This document shows, one piece after another, positions 34,916 through 45,051 of a stretch of 64,000 bases of DNA. Source of the stretch: Phycisphaeraceae bacterium (GTDB taxonomy: Bacteria; Planctomycetota; Phycisphaerae; Phycisphaerales; UBA1924); the NCBI GenBank assembly GCA_020639235.1, contig JACKHC010000002.1, forward strand, positions 1-64,000, read 5' to 3'. Below the pieces are notes generated by a model, which worked only from the letters and a program-made list of their open reading frames with translations, did no database searches and was not told the origin of the DNA. Both the position numbers and the translations under genes were made by a program. How positions within the stretch are numbered: the first letter of the stretch is position 1; each line of letters opens with the position of its first letter.

Positions 34916-36399
34916 TCGACGTCGGAAGCGATAGGGTTGGGGTTGAACACAAAGTCCCCTCCGGGCCCGTCCACCGCCAGCGCATCATAAAGGTTGCGCG
35001 GCGACACGCCGCCATCATCAACGCCATCCGTGCCCACGGAGTACAGGATGAACGATCGCGGGTCTTGCATTGACGGTTCGATCCGCTTGTAGCGGTACCG
35101 CCCGTCCGGCGCGAAGGGATCGGTCGGCAACCGATCGAGCACGCCCGGCACCAGCGCTCCGAGATCGGGAGGCGGCTCACCGTGCAGGTGGTGATACCGC
35201 AGGATCGCCAGTGTCAGGACCGTGCCGTCGTGTTCGACCACCGGTGTCCCGAGCGATGCGACCATCATCTCAAACAGCTCGGTCATGCACTGCAGCACGG
35301 GGTCCCGATCTGTCCACTGCGTCCGCATGGCGCGGGCGCGCTCGATGTATTGCATCCGCAGGGCGTGGGTCCGCTGCCCGCACGCCGCATTGATCTCATC
35401 GAAGTAAGCGTCCAGTTTCTCGATGGTCTCGGCCTTACGCGTGAACATGACCCCCGCGAGATTCGAGACCGGGTGACCCGGCATCGAGTCGATCAAGCGG
35501 TTGTCGGTCCCCAGTTCGAACTTGCGGAAAGCATTCGGCAGAAAGGCGCCGTCGGAGCGCCCATCATCCGTGTAGCACCTCTGGACAAGGTCCAGCATGA
35601 ATAGCTTCTCGGCCTCGACCCCGATCATGATCGGCGGCTGCTCCGCATCGAGCATCGCGCCGAGCATCGCGTCGCACACCGACTCGTCGAAGTCGTGCGC
35701 CAGCATGTGCTCGCGCACCCTCCCATGAGCCACGATCCAGTTCGTTCGGCCGGCCAGACAGCCCAGCAGCGAGGCCTGCCGCGCATTGATGTGCGCGAGC
35801 GCGACCACACGCTCATAGGATTGCGCGGCGTTGGCGGCATCCCCCCGGTGCATCGAGAGGATGCAATCGACCAGCGGGCCCTCCGGAATCCGGCGCATCA
35901 GCGCGATTTTTCGTACCGAAGAGTCGTCCGTCCAGTCGATCCCCGATGTCTCCCAGTAGACCGGCATCGGCTCCAGAAATGAGTCGATCCGATCGAAAAT
36001 ACCCGCCGCGCGGACCGCGTCAACGCATCCCTGCGCACGATCCAGTTGCACCGCGAACGCATCCCCCTTGAGCATCGGGTAATCGGGCCTGAACCCGTAG
36101 ACGAACTGTTCCCAGGCCACCGGATCGGGCTGGTTCTCCCCCTTCGGGATGAAGGAGTTGAGCACCCCGGCGTTCCGCTCGAGGAGACTCAAATAATCGT
36201 CCCACCGATTCGGCGCATCGGGATCGCCCGGCTGATTGGCCCGCGCCAGCTCGTTGAGTTTCGCCGCGTAGTCAATCGCGTTGCCGGCCCTGGCGTTCAT
36301 CGCGCCGAGCACCACCCACGCGATCCAGATCAACCCCGCAACGAGAGTCAGAAGGATGACATTCCGCGCGCGGTACCACGGCTTGCGTCGCTTGCTCAT
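34909..36399 (-). CDS. Membrane-anchored protein of unknown function, copy A of an inverted paralogous pair
   Basis: 496 aa. One N-terminal membrane helix (NVILLTLVAGLIWIAWVVLG) after a basic SKRRKPWYR start, then a periplasmic helical domain. The C-terminal about 80 residues look like a pseudopilin-type beta region: LPTDPFAPDGRYRYKR, ILYSVGTDGVDDGG. Clearly paralogous to the gene at 40841: both open with PWYRxRN, then AIDYAxxLNELAR(A/T)NQPGD and PNRWD. The opposite orientation of the copies frames the segment 36400-40840. The C-terminal motif resembles the end of GspG-like proteins, but no type III prepilin leader is present. Function unknown. Confidence 0.8.
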   Translation of the reverse strand: MSKRRKPWYRARNVILLTLVAGLIWIAWVVLGAMNARAGNAIDYAAKLNELARANQPGDPDAPNRWDDYLSLLERNAGVLNSFIPKGENQPDPVAWEQFVYGFRPDYPMLKGDAFAVQLDRAQGCVDAVRAAGIFDRIDSFLEPMPVYWETSGIDWTDDSSVRKIALMRRIPEGPLVDCILSMHRGDAANAAQSYERVVALAHINARQASLLGCLAGRTNWIVAHGRVREHMLAHDFDESVCDAMLGAMLDAEQPPIMIGVEAEKLFMLDLVQRCYTDDGRSDGAFLPNAFRKFELGTDNRLIDSMPGHPVSNLAGVMFTRKAETIEKLDAYFDEINAACGQRTHALRMQYIERARAMRTQWTDRDPVLQCMTELFEMMVASLGTPVVEHDGTVLTLAILRYHHLHGEPPPDLGALVPGVLDRLPTDPFAPDGRYRYKRIEPSMQDPRSFILYSVGTDGVDDGGVSPRNLYDALAVDGPGGDFVFNPNPIASDVDQ

Positions 36400-36429
36400 G
36401 GCGGGAGTGTAGCCCGCGAGCAGCAGCCC

Positions 36430-36481
36430 CCCCTCACCCGGTCACTCCGTGACCACCCTCTCCCTCGCAGGGGAAAGGGTG
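36430..36481 (-). repeat. Dispersed double-hairpin repeat, copy 1
   Basis: Read on the minus strand: stem 1 CCCTTTCCC/GGGAGAGGG (one mismatch), stem 2 GGTCAC-GGA-GTGACC, tail GGGTGAGGGG. It fills the 89-base gap between copy A and the symporter gene. Same plan as the elements at 56665 and 62616. Confidence 0.7.
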
Positions 36482-36488
36482 CAAGGCA

Positions 36489-37835
<1,347 letters not shown>

Positions 37836-37877
37836 GTGTTCCCGTTCCCTGTTGAGGTTCGGTCGTGTGCCGCGGCG

Positions 37878-38855
37878 TCAGATCTGGTCGCGGTACGACG
37901 CCAGCGCCTCGCGGAAGCCGACGCCCGAAAAGTCCAGATGCGCCTCGGCCTTGGCGACCGAGCACACCGAGTCCTCCGCCGCCATCACCGGCTCGCTCGG
38001 GCCGAACGGCAACATCTCGCCCAGGCCCACCGCCTCCGCCGCCCGCGCCGCCATCACGCCCTTGATCGCGGGGATCGGTAGGATGCGCTTCTTCGAGTCA
38101 TTCAGCGGGACCGCGTCACGGACCGCCGCGAGCAGTTCGGGCCATTCGAGCGTCTCCGGGCCGCAAAGCGGGTACACCTCGCCCCGCGCCTCCGGGCGCT
38201 CAATGGCATTCACGATCGCCCGCGCCACATCGTCCACCCCCACCGGCGCGACCTTGGCCGACACCATCGCCGGGTGCGGCACCGGGCGATGCTTCATCTC
38301 GATCTTCGCGAAATACGGGATGAAGAATCGCGGCGCGGCACGACCGAGCGTCCAGTCTCGCACCATACCGATGAACTCGCCGTCGGCGCCGTGAATCAAT
38401 GACGGACGGAAGATCGTCCAGTCGATCCCCGACGACCGGACGAGCGACTCGCCCTCGTACTTGGAGCGGTAGTAGGCCGTCGGAGCGTCGGCCCGCACGC
38501 CCAATGCGGAGACGAGTATGAAATGCGAAACGCCCGCGCCGCCCGCCGCATCGAGCAGCGTCCGTGTCGAGCGCACATGCGCCTTGACGAACGTCACACC
38601 CTTGCTCGGCAGTTCGCGCCGGGTTCCGATCGCGTTGATGACCGTCTTGCACCCCGCGCACAACTCGGACGCCGCCTCCGGGTCCAGCGCATCGCCCAGC
38701 ACCACCGTGACGCCCTCGCGCGGGAGCGTCCCGGCGGCCTTGTCCCGGTCGCGAGCCAGCGCGCGAACGCCGTAGCCGCGCGATACCAGTTCCCGCGCGA
38801 TGTGGCGTCCGACAAACCCGGTTGCCCCGGCCAGCGCGACGGTTTGTTGGCTCAC
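37878..38855 (-). CDS. NAD(P)-binding epimerase-like protein (NDUFA9/NmrA type)
   Basis: 325 aa from GTG 38855, chosen because GGGAG lies 7 bases upstream. N-terminal dinucleotide site VALAGATGFVGRHIARELV (GxxGxxG), then VVLGDALDPEAASELC and a Tyr-Lys pair in AYYRSKYEGESLVRSSGIDW. This is the atypical short-chain dehydrogenase pattern shared by complex I subunit NDUFA9-like and ubiquinone-biosynthesis-associated proteins. A C-terminal GPETLEWPELLAAV block is typical of this subgroup. The substrate is unknown. Divergent from the antiporter gene with 45 bases between. Confidence 0.85.
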   Translation of the reverse strand: MSQQTVALAGATGFVGRHIARELVSRGYGVRALARDRDKAAGTLPREGVTVVLGDALDPEAASELCAGCKTVINAIGTRRELPSKGVTFVKAHVRSTRTLLDAAGGAGVSHFILVSALGVRADAPTAYYRSKYEGESLVRSSGIDWTIFRPSLIHGADGEFIGMVRDWTLGRAAPRFFIPYFAKIEMKHRPVPHPAMVSAKVAPVGVDDVARAIVNAIERPEARGEVYPLCGPETLEWPELLAAVRDAVPLNDSKKRILPIPAIKGVMAARAAEAVGLGEMLPFGPSEPVMAAEDSVCSVAKAEAHLDFSGVGFREALASYRDQI

Positions 38856-38900
38856 GAAGAGTCTCCCGATGGTGGCGTGCGTGCGATGTGGACAGTCTAG

Positions 38901-40763
38901 ATGAGCGCCGCTGGAGCGAGCAAACCCGCCGCCGCCGCGGGTACCATGGCCCCGATGCACCTCATGACTCAGTTCGTCGCCTCTGCCGGAGCCGGCGCAT
39001 ACGCGCAGGACATGGTCCTGATTCTTCTCATCGCCGGCGTGCTCGCCGTTGCGATGAACCGGCTCCGCGTCGCGACGATCCCTGCCTACCTCATCGGCGG
39101 CGCGCTCTTCGGCCCGGGCGGCGTCGGGCTGATCAACAAGGATCACGGGGACTCGATCGCCAGCATCGCGGGCATGGCGATCGTCCTGCTCATGTTCGGC
39201 ATCGGGCTGCACATGGAACTCTCAACGCTCCGGGGAAGTCTCAAAGCGGCCCTCGGAGCCACCGCGATCGCGCTCACCGTCACCGTGCTGGCCATCTGGC
39301 CGACCGGCTACATGCTCGGTGCCGACACCCGGGGCGCGATCGTCATCGCCATCGCGCTCTCTATGTCGTCCACCGCCGTCGTGCTGCGCCTCCTGCAGCA
39401 GCGCCGGCAACTCGGACGCACCCGCGGGCGCCTGTCCATGCTCATCCTCATCGGACAGGACATCGCGGTCATCGGTGTGCTCGTCGCGCTGCCCATCATC
39501 GCGCGCATCGGAGCCCCCGCCGTCGAGGGACAGGAAGCCGAGGCGATGTCACTGCTAATCGTCCTCAAGGATGTCGGCCTCGCGTTGGGCGGCATCGTGG
39601 CGATCTTCCTGGTCGGCAAACTGGTCCTGCCGCGCTTCCTCGCCGAGGCCGCGCTCATGCAGACCGGCGAGGTGCTGATGGTGCTGGCGCTGGCCTTCTC
39701 CGTCGGCGCCGCCGTGCTCACGCAGAAACTCGGGCTGTCCATGGAACTCGGCGCCTTCCTCGCCGGGCTCATGCTCTCCAACACCAACTTCCGGCATCAC
39801 CTCGCCGGACAGATCGGCACGCTGCGCGACCTGTTCATCGCGGTCTTCTTCACGACGCTCGGCATGAAAGTCGATATCGCAGAGATCGCCGCGAACTGGC
39901 CCGCCATCCTGCTGGCGTCCGTATTGCTGCTCGTCATCAAGTCGTTCGGCATCGCGCTGGCGTGCTGGCTCACCGGGGCCGCGCTCGTCACCGCGCTCAA
40001 TGTGGGAATCATGCTCGCCCAGGGCGGCGAGTTCGGGCTCGTGCTGCTCGACCTCTCCTCACGCGGCGAGGCGCCGATCATCGCCGAGTCCACCGCCGCC
40101 CGCGCCACCGCCGTCATCGTCGTGACGCTCATCCTCACCCCGTTCCTGTTCTACGTATCGGACAAGATCCCGCGCTCCGCGGCGATGCGGCGCACCGCCC
40201 CGTGGTTCAAGCCCAAGCACGCTCCTGCAACCACCGCACCCTCCGGGCCCGCCCCTTCGCACGCCTCGCCCGAAGAAACCATCGTGTCGCACGCACCCAG
40301 CGCGCGTCACGTCATCGTCGCGGGATTCGGGCTCGTCGGCCGCGCCGTGTCCGACCGGCTCAAGCCCTCGGGCGCGACCGTCACCGTCGTCGAGCTCAAC
40401 CCCAAGACCGTCCGCACCCAGCAGTCCAAGGGCCGCTCGATCATCTACGGCGACATCGCCAACCCCGAGGTCCTCGAGACCGCGGGCATCCACCACGCCG
40501 ATGCGCTGATCCTCACCGTGCCCGATGAAGAAGCGGTGCTCGCCTCTTGCCGGATCGCGCGCCAGATCAACCCGCACATCTTCATCGTCGCGCGCACGAA
40601 TGTGGTGTCCAAGGGCTTCCTCGCCAAGGGTTTGGGCGCGGATGTCGCGGTCATCGAGGAGCTCGCCGCCGCCGAGGCGATGGAGCGCATCGTCGCCGAT
40701 CGCCTCAAGAAGTGGAAGGACCGCGACGAGGCCGGTCTCCCCCCCAACATGACGAACATGTGA
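38901..40763 (+). CDS. CPA2-family monovalent cation:proton antiporter with TrkA-N domain (KefB-like)
   Basis: 620 aa. About 12 membrane helices (residues 35-420) of the Na+/H+ exchanger fold, including IPAYLIGGALFGPGGVGLI and a LGAFLAGLML stretch. After a hydrophilic linker (about 430-460) a Rossmann RCK/TrkA-N domain follows: HVIVAGFGLVGRAVSDRL (GxGxxG), VVELNPKT, YGDIANPEVLETAGI. KefB-like systems exchange K+ or Na+ for H+ under nucleotide control. No KefF/KefG ancillary protein is adjacent. A start at a downstream ATG (38946) would drop a low-complexity lead. Confidence 0.92.
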   Translation: MSAAGASKPAAAAGTMAPMHLMTQFVASAGAGAYAQDMVLILLIAGVLAVAMNRLRVATIPAYLIGGALFGPGGVGLINKDHGDSIASIAGMAIVLLMFGIGLHMELSTLRGSLKAALGATAIALTVTVLAIWPTGYMLGADTRGAIVIAIALSMSSTAVVLRLLQQRRQLGRTRGRLSMLILIGQDIAVIGVLVALPIIARIGAPAVEGQEAEAMSLLIVLKDVGLALGGIVAIFLVGKLVLPRFLAEAALMQTGEVLMVLALAFSVGAAVLTQKLGLSMELGAFLAGLMLSNTNFRHHLAGQIGTLRDLFIAVFFTTLGMKVDIAEIAANWPAILLASVLLLVIKSFGIALACWLTGAALVTALNVGIMLAQGGEFGLVLLDLSSRGEAPIIAESTAARATAVIVVTLILTPFLFYVSDKIPRSAAMRRTAPWFKPKHAPATTAPSGPAPSHASPEETIVSHAPSARHVIVAGFGLVGRAVSDRLKPSGATVTVVELNPKTVRTQQSKGRSIIYGDIANPEVLETAGIHHADALILTVPDEEAVLASCRIARQINPHIFIVARTNVVSKGFLAKGLGADVAVIEELAAAEAMERIVADRLKKWKDRDEAGLPPNMTNM

Positions 40764-40840
40764 TGGTTTCGATTGCAGGGGACGGGCCTCAACCCCCCCG
40801 CTGATCCGTGCGTATACGCTGACGCAACGGAGGCCATCTC

Positions 40841-42313
40841 ATGCCCGACAAGCCCAGACTCCCGTGGTACCGCCCGAGAAACATCACGCTGGCGATCGTG
40901 TTACTCATCGTCGGCCTGCTCGCCTTCGTCGTCATCCGCGCCCTGACCGCCAGGCCGGGCAGCGCGATCGACTATGCCTCGCAACTCAACGAACTGGCGC
41001 GGACCAACCAGCCCGGCGACATCACCGCGCCCAATCGCTGGGACGAGTTCATCGCCATCCTGAACGACTACAAGGCGATCGAAGAACAGTGCGATATGCG
41101 CGGCACAAACTCCGTCGGTGAACGCCTCGACTTCACATTCACCTACGACACAGGCACGGTCGACGCTTCGGCCGCGCCCATCGTCCGCGCCGATGCCATC
41201 GCCTGCCTCGAGGCGATCCGCGCTTCGGACATCTACGACCGGCTGGACACATTCATCGAGCCCGGCCCCGCGTACTTCGAGGCGCCGCCCGGCACCTTCC
41301 TCATGATGCTCCTTTACCCGAACCTGGGCGACTCCAGGCGCCTGACCCAGGCGTGCATCGCGGAGTTCCACATCGCGATCGATGAAGGCCGGCCGGACGA
41401 TGCGATCCGGGCCCTGAGTCACGCATTGTCACTGGCGCGCATCGCCTCGCACCAGCCCCTCCTGATCGGTTACCTGCTGGGCAACGCAGAACTCAATCTC
41501 GCCCTCCGTGCGACCCAAGAACAGGCGCTGAACAACGCACTCACTCCCGACCTGGCCCGCTCCCTGCTCGAGATCGTCAACGGAGTGTCATTGGTGGGCC
41601 CCGCCCTCGGAGTCGGCGGCGAGCAGACCTGGATGCTCGATCTCATCCAGCGCCTCCACACCGACGACGGCGACGGCAACGGCATGTTCCTCCTGAGCGA
41701 GTTCCGCAAGATGGACTTCGGCACCGGCATGAACACCGGGGTCAGCACGCATCCACTCGTCAACTCCGCGGGGCTGTTCTTCCCCGACAAGAAGACGACA
41801 ACCGCAAAGGTCCTGAACTTCTACGAGATGCTCCTCGATCAGGCCGCCATGACGCCCTACGCCCGGCGCAATCAGACGAACCTCGATCAGTATGTCGAAA
41901 CATCGCTCGGGAGCCGCGACATCCTCCTCCGCATGGTGCTCCCGGCCATCGGGAGCATCATCCACCAGCAGGACGCATTCGAGCTCCAGCTCGACCTCAC
42001 CCGCATCATCCTCGCGCTCACCATCTACCGCGCCGAGCACGGCGGCTACCCGGACTCGCTCGAAGCCCTCGCACCGGGCTACCTCGCCGAACTCCCCTCC
42101 GACGGCTTCGCGCCCGACGGCAAATACCGCTACATCAGGCGCACACCCACCGCCGACGACCCGCGCGAGTTCATCCTCTATTCCGTGGGCGCCGACTTCA
42201 CCGACGATGCGGGCAAGTTCGTCGATAACCGAGACGCCCTCCGGTACAACCAGCCCCCAATGGACTTCGTCTTCAACCCACCCGCCGCGCCGGGCGAGCA
42301 GAATCCCGACTGA
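40841..42313 (+). CDS. Membrane-anchored protein of unknown function, copy B of an inverted paralogous pair
   Basis: 490 aa. N-terminal helix (NITLAIVLLIVGLLAFVVIRAL) after PDKPRLPWYRPR; then AIDYASQLNELARTNQPGD, PNRWDEF. C-terminal LPSDGFAPDGKYRYIRR and FILYSVGADFTDDAG mirror the same blocks of copy A (34909-36399). The central helical region is more divergent. Both copies therefore share anchor, N-terminal box and C-terminal beta box. Likely periplasmic. It is co-oriented with the antiporter but separated by 77 bases. Function unknown. Confidence 0.8.
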   Translation: MPDKPRLPWYRPRNITLAIVLLIVGLLAFVVIRALTARPGSAIDYASQLNELARTNQPGDITAPNRWDEFIAILNDYKAIEEQCDMRGTNSVGERLDFTFTYDTGTVDASAAPIVRADAIACLEAIRASDIYDRLDTFIEPGPAYFEAPPGTFLMMLLYPNLGDSRRLTQACIAEFHIAIDEGRPDDAIRALSHALSLARIASHQPLLIGYLLGNAELNLALRATQEQALNNALTPDLARSLLEIVNGVSLVGPALGVGGEQTWMLDLIQRLHTDDGDGNGMFLLSEFRKMDFGTGMNTGVSTHPLVNSAGLFFPDKKTTTAKVLNFYEMLLDQAAMTPYARRNQTNLDQYVETSLGSRDILLRMVLPAIGSIIHQQDAFELQLDLTRIILALTIYRAEHGGYPDSLEALAPGYLAELPSDGFAPDGKYRYIRRTPTADDPREFILYSVGADFTDDAGKFVDNRDALRYNQPPMDFVFNPPAAPGEQNPD

Positions 42314-42327
42314 TCCTCGCTCGATGC

Positions 42328-43710
42328 CTACTCCTCAAGCGTCTTCTTCCGCCGCAGAATGTGGTGGTAGTGCTGGGCGAATCGGTGCGCCTCGTCGCGG
42401 ATGTGCTGGCACAGGCGCAGCCCCGCGTTCGTCCGCGCCAGGCGAATCGGCTCGGTCTTCTCCTGCACGAAGATCAGCTCTTCTTTCTTCGCAAGCGAGA
42501 TCACCATCGGCGGCGCGATGTCCAGCTGCGCAAACGACTCCTGCGCCGCGTGCAGCTGCCCGAGCCCGCCGTCGATCAGAATCACATCCGGGTACAGCTC
42601 GTGCCCCGCGCCCGCCTCGCGGTACCGGCGCGACACAACCTCGCGGATCGACGCGTAATCATCGTTCTCCGCGCTCTGAATCCGGTACCTCCGGTACTCG
42701 TTCTTGAACGCCCGCCCGTCGATGAAGCACACCGTTGACCCGACCGTCTCGCCGCCCTGCAGGTGCGCGATGTCGATCCCCTCGATGCACCGGATCGGCC
42801 GGTCCAGCCCGAGCGTCTTCTGGAGCGACCGAAGCCCCTTGCGCGGATCGACGATCAGTTGTTCCGTCTCGGGCTGCCAGTTGTCGCTCCGCGAGCCGCG
42901 CTCGTCGAGCTTCTCGATCGCATGGATCTGATCCCGTATCGCCGCCGCCCGCTCGAACTGCAGCGCCCGCGATGCCTCCTCCATCTCCGCGCGCATCTCG
43001 CGCAGCATCGCCGACCGCTTGCTCCCCAGCAGCCGCACGAACCGATCGATATCCGCGCGGTACGCCTCCTTGCCGATCCGCGCCCCGCACGGCGCGGTGC
43101 ACTGATCGATCGCGTGCAACAAACAGGGCCTGAAGAACCGCAACCTCGGGTCGCCGTCTTGGATCTCCAGTTCACACGTCCGAAACTTGAACACGCGCTG
43201 CAGGTGCGTCACCGCCTCGCGCAGCGCCACCGGGCTCACGAACGGCCCGAACACCTTCGCCCCGCGGAACGCCTCGGCCGTCGGCTCGCGCGTGATCGCC
43301 ACCCGCGGGAAGTCCTCCCGCGTCGTGATCACGAGGTACGGGAACGATTTATCGTCCGTCTGCCGCTCGTTGTACGGCGGCTTGATGTCCTTGATGAGGC
43401 GGTTCTCCGCGAGCAGCGCCTCCCACTCGCTCTCGCACACCACCACATCGAAGTCCACAACCTCCTCGAGCAGTGGCTGCTTCTTCGGGCCGAGGTCCGC
43501 CGAGGGCACGAAGTACGACGACACTCGGTCCGGCAGCCGCAGCGCCTTGCCGACATACAGCACCCGCCCCTGCGCATCCTTCATCAGATACACGCCCGGC
43601 GCGCTGTCCAGCCCCCGCGCCTTGGCGGACAGCCGAGACAGCCGCTCGGCCAGCGGCTCGGCCCCGTCCCCGGACGTGCTGTTCAAATCGGTCGGCGAAC
43701 GCATCGGCAA
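42328..43710 (-). CDS. uvrC: UvrC excinuclease subunit lacking the C-terminal HhH domain
   Basis: Nuclease of nucleotide excision repair. 460 aa against about 600 for typical UvrC. GIY-YIG domain: GVYLMKDAQGRVLYVGKA with downstream NRLIKDIKPPYN. A Cys cluster follows (CELEIQ, RPCLLHAIDQCTAPC), then a UVR helical motif (EEASRALQFERAAAIRDQIHAIE) that binds UvrB. The UvrC RNase-H-like domain has ECIDIAHLQG-like IEGIDIAHLQGGETVGS and LIDGGLGQLHAA. The tail ends shortly after HRFAQHYHHILRRKK; the usual (HhH)2 DNA-binding domain is missing. No frameshift or remnant is seen downstream. Confidence 0.92.
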   Translation of the reverse strand: MPMRSPTDLNSTSGDGAEPLAERLSRLSAKARGLDSAPGVYLMKDAQGRVLYVGKALRLPDRVSSYFVPSADLGPKKQPLLEEVVDFDVVVCESEWEALLAENRLIKDIKPPYNERQTDDKSFPYLVITTREDFPRVAITREPTAEAFRGAKVFGPFVSPVALREAVTHLQRVFKFRTCELEIQDGDPRLRFFRPCLLHAIDQCTAPCGARIGKEAYRADIDRFVRLLGSKRSAMLREMRAEMEEASRALQFERAAAIRDQIHAIEKLDERGSRSDNWQPETEQLIVDPRKGLRSLQKTLGLDRPIRCIEGIDIAHLQGGETVGSTVCFIDGRAFKNEYRRYRIQSAENDDYASIREVVSRRYREAGAGHELYPDVILIDGGLGQLHAAQESFAQLDIAPPMVISLAKKEELIFVQEKTEPIRLARTNAGLRLCQHIRDEAHRFAQHYHHILRRKKTLEE

Positions 43711-43717
43711 ATGGTAG

Positions 43718-44458
43718 TCACGCAGTCAACCGCTTCGCCGCCGCCGCGATCTCGCGAAGAACCTCCAGGTGCGCCGGAGTGAACCCGCCGCCGGCGCCCG
43801 CACCCCGCTCGTCGTGATCGTCATCGCCCAGCCCGGCGGATCGCGACGCCCGCACCCGGCTCATAATAAGGTCGCGCAACTCGTTGGCATCGTGCACGCC
43901 CTCGATCAGCCCCACATGCGCGCCAAGCGCGCCGGCCTGCGGCGAACCGCCCCCGCCGCCCGCCGTCTTGATGAGCAGGTTCGCGAACCCGAAATGCCGC
44001 TGAATCGGCCCCTGCTGCACCGACACATCCTGGATGTTCTCGTAGGTGATCGTCGTCTCGTGCAGCAGCCAGATGCCCCGACGAATCCGCACCGACCGCG
44101 GCGAGAAGACATACCACGTCGTGTCGTACCGCAGGTGGATCGCGATGAACGCGAACACATCCGGCAGCACGATCAGCGCGATGAACAACGGCGCCAGAAT
44201 GAGGCCGACGATCAGGTTCGTCGCCAGCACCGCGATCCACACCGCAATAAAGAAGATGTCCGTGATCGCCAGGAACAACCAGAACCAGAACTTGCGGTAC
44301 CGGAGCCACGCCTCCGACGGCCTGCGCGCATCGAGCGTCTCGCCCGCGCGCGTCGGCAGCGTCGGCGCTTCCCGCGGCACACGGAACCACCCCGTGAGCA
44401 CGCCCCAAAGCCCCCGGTACACCCACTCCGACGCCTTCTGAGTCGCGTGCCCGCTCAC
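43718..44458 (-). CDS. Bacterial PH (bPH2) domain membrane protein
   Basis: 246 aa. Two adjacent membrane helices (about residues 56-105: FWFWLFLAITDIFFIAVWIA and GLILAPLFIALIVLPDVFAF), followed by a bPH2 domain: RYDTTWYVFSPRSVRIRRGI, ETTITYENIQDVSVQQGPIQ and GVHDANELRDLI. This YdbS/YdbT-like pattern is partnered with the next gene. Such paired proteins are membrane stress-associated; their ligand is unknown. The 4-base ATGA overlap with the upstream PH gene indicates an operon. Confidence 0.85.
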   Translation of the reverse strand: MSGHATQKASEWVYRGLWGVLTGWFRVPREAPTLPTRAGETLDARRPSEAWLRYRKFWFWLFLAITDIFFIAVWIAVLATNLIVGLILAPLFIALIVLPDVFAFIAIHLRYDTTWYVFSPRSVRIRRGIWLLHETTITYENIQDVSVQQGPIQRHFGFANLLIKTAGGGGGSPQAGALGAHVGLIEGVHDANELRDLIMSRVRASRSAGLGDDDHDERGAGAGGGFTPAHLEVLREIAAAAKRLTA

Positions 44459-44991
44459 GATTGACGCTCCGGCTTCTCGTTCAGCGCCCGGAGCGCATCG
44501 CGCACCTCGCGCAGCAGCACCAGCGCCTCGTCCGGTTCGGGCTCACCCGTGCTCGGCGCTTCCGGGGTGGCCTCGTGGTCATCCTTTGCGCCGCGCATCC
44601 GCGCATACAGGAAGTCGCGCAGCGCGTCGGCGTCGCGCACGCCCTCGATCGTGATCTCCGCCGTCGCGCTCCCGGACGCCGTCTGGATCGCAACGCTCGA
44701 GATGCCGAACCACCGCTGGATCAGCCCCCGCGTCACGTGCACATCCTGAATCCGCCTGTAGGTCAGGTTGCTCTCCTTGCGGAACAGCAGCCCTACCCGC
44801 ATCCACACGCCGTGTTCGTCCAACCGGTACCGCAGCGTGTGGTACCGCGCCAGGAATATCGGCAGCGTGATGAAGATCGCCGGCAACGACAGCACGCCCA
44901 TCAATATGTAATACGACCGCAGCGCGGTGTCCGGGCGGAACACATCCCGTGACTCCCAGGGCCGACCCGCATCCGCACGCCCATCTTCCAT
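44455..44991 (-). CDS. Bacterial PH (bPH2) domain membrane protein
   Basis: 178 aa. One or two helices (YYILMGVLSLPAIFITLPIF) and a bPH2 domain: TLRYRLDEHGVWMRVGLLFR, NLTYRRIQDVHVTRGLIQRW, then FGISSVAIQTASGS and ITIEGVRDADALRDFL. The strand pattern matches the domain of the downstream gene, so the two are paralogues and may form a heteromer like YdbS/YdbT. First gene of the pair. Confidence 0.85.
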   Translation of the reverse strand: MEDGRADAGRPWESRDVFRPDTALRSYYILMGVLSLPAIFITLPIFLARYHTLRYRLDEHGVWMRVGLLFRKESNLTYRRIQDVHVTRGLIQRWFGISSVAIQTASGSATAEITIEGVRDADALRDFLYARMRGAKDDHEATPEAPSTGEPEPDEALVLLREVRDALRALNEKPERQS

Positions 44992-45051
44992 CGCGTCACC
45001 TCGGAGTTGTCATTCGGTTGACGCCCGCCCAACTTTCACGCCCGCCCACCC

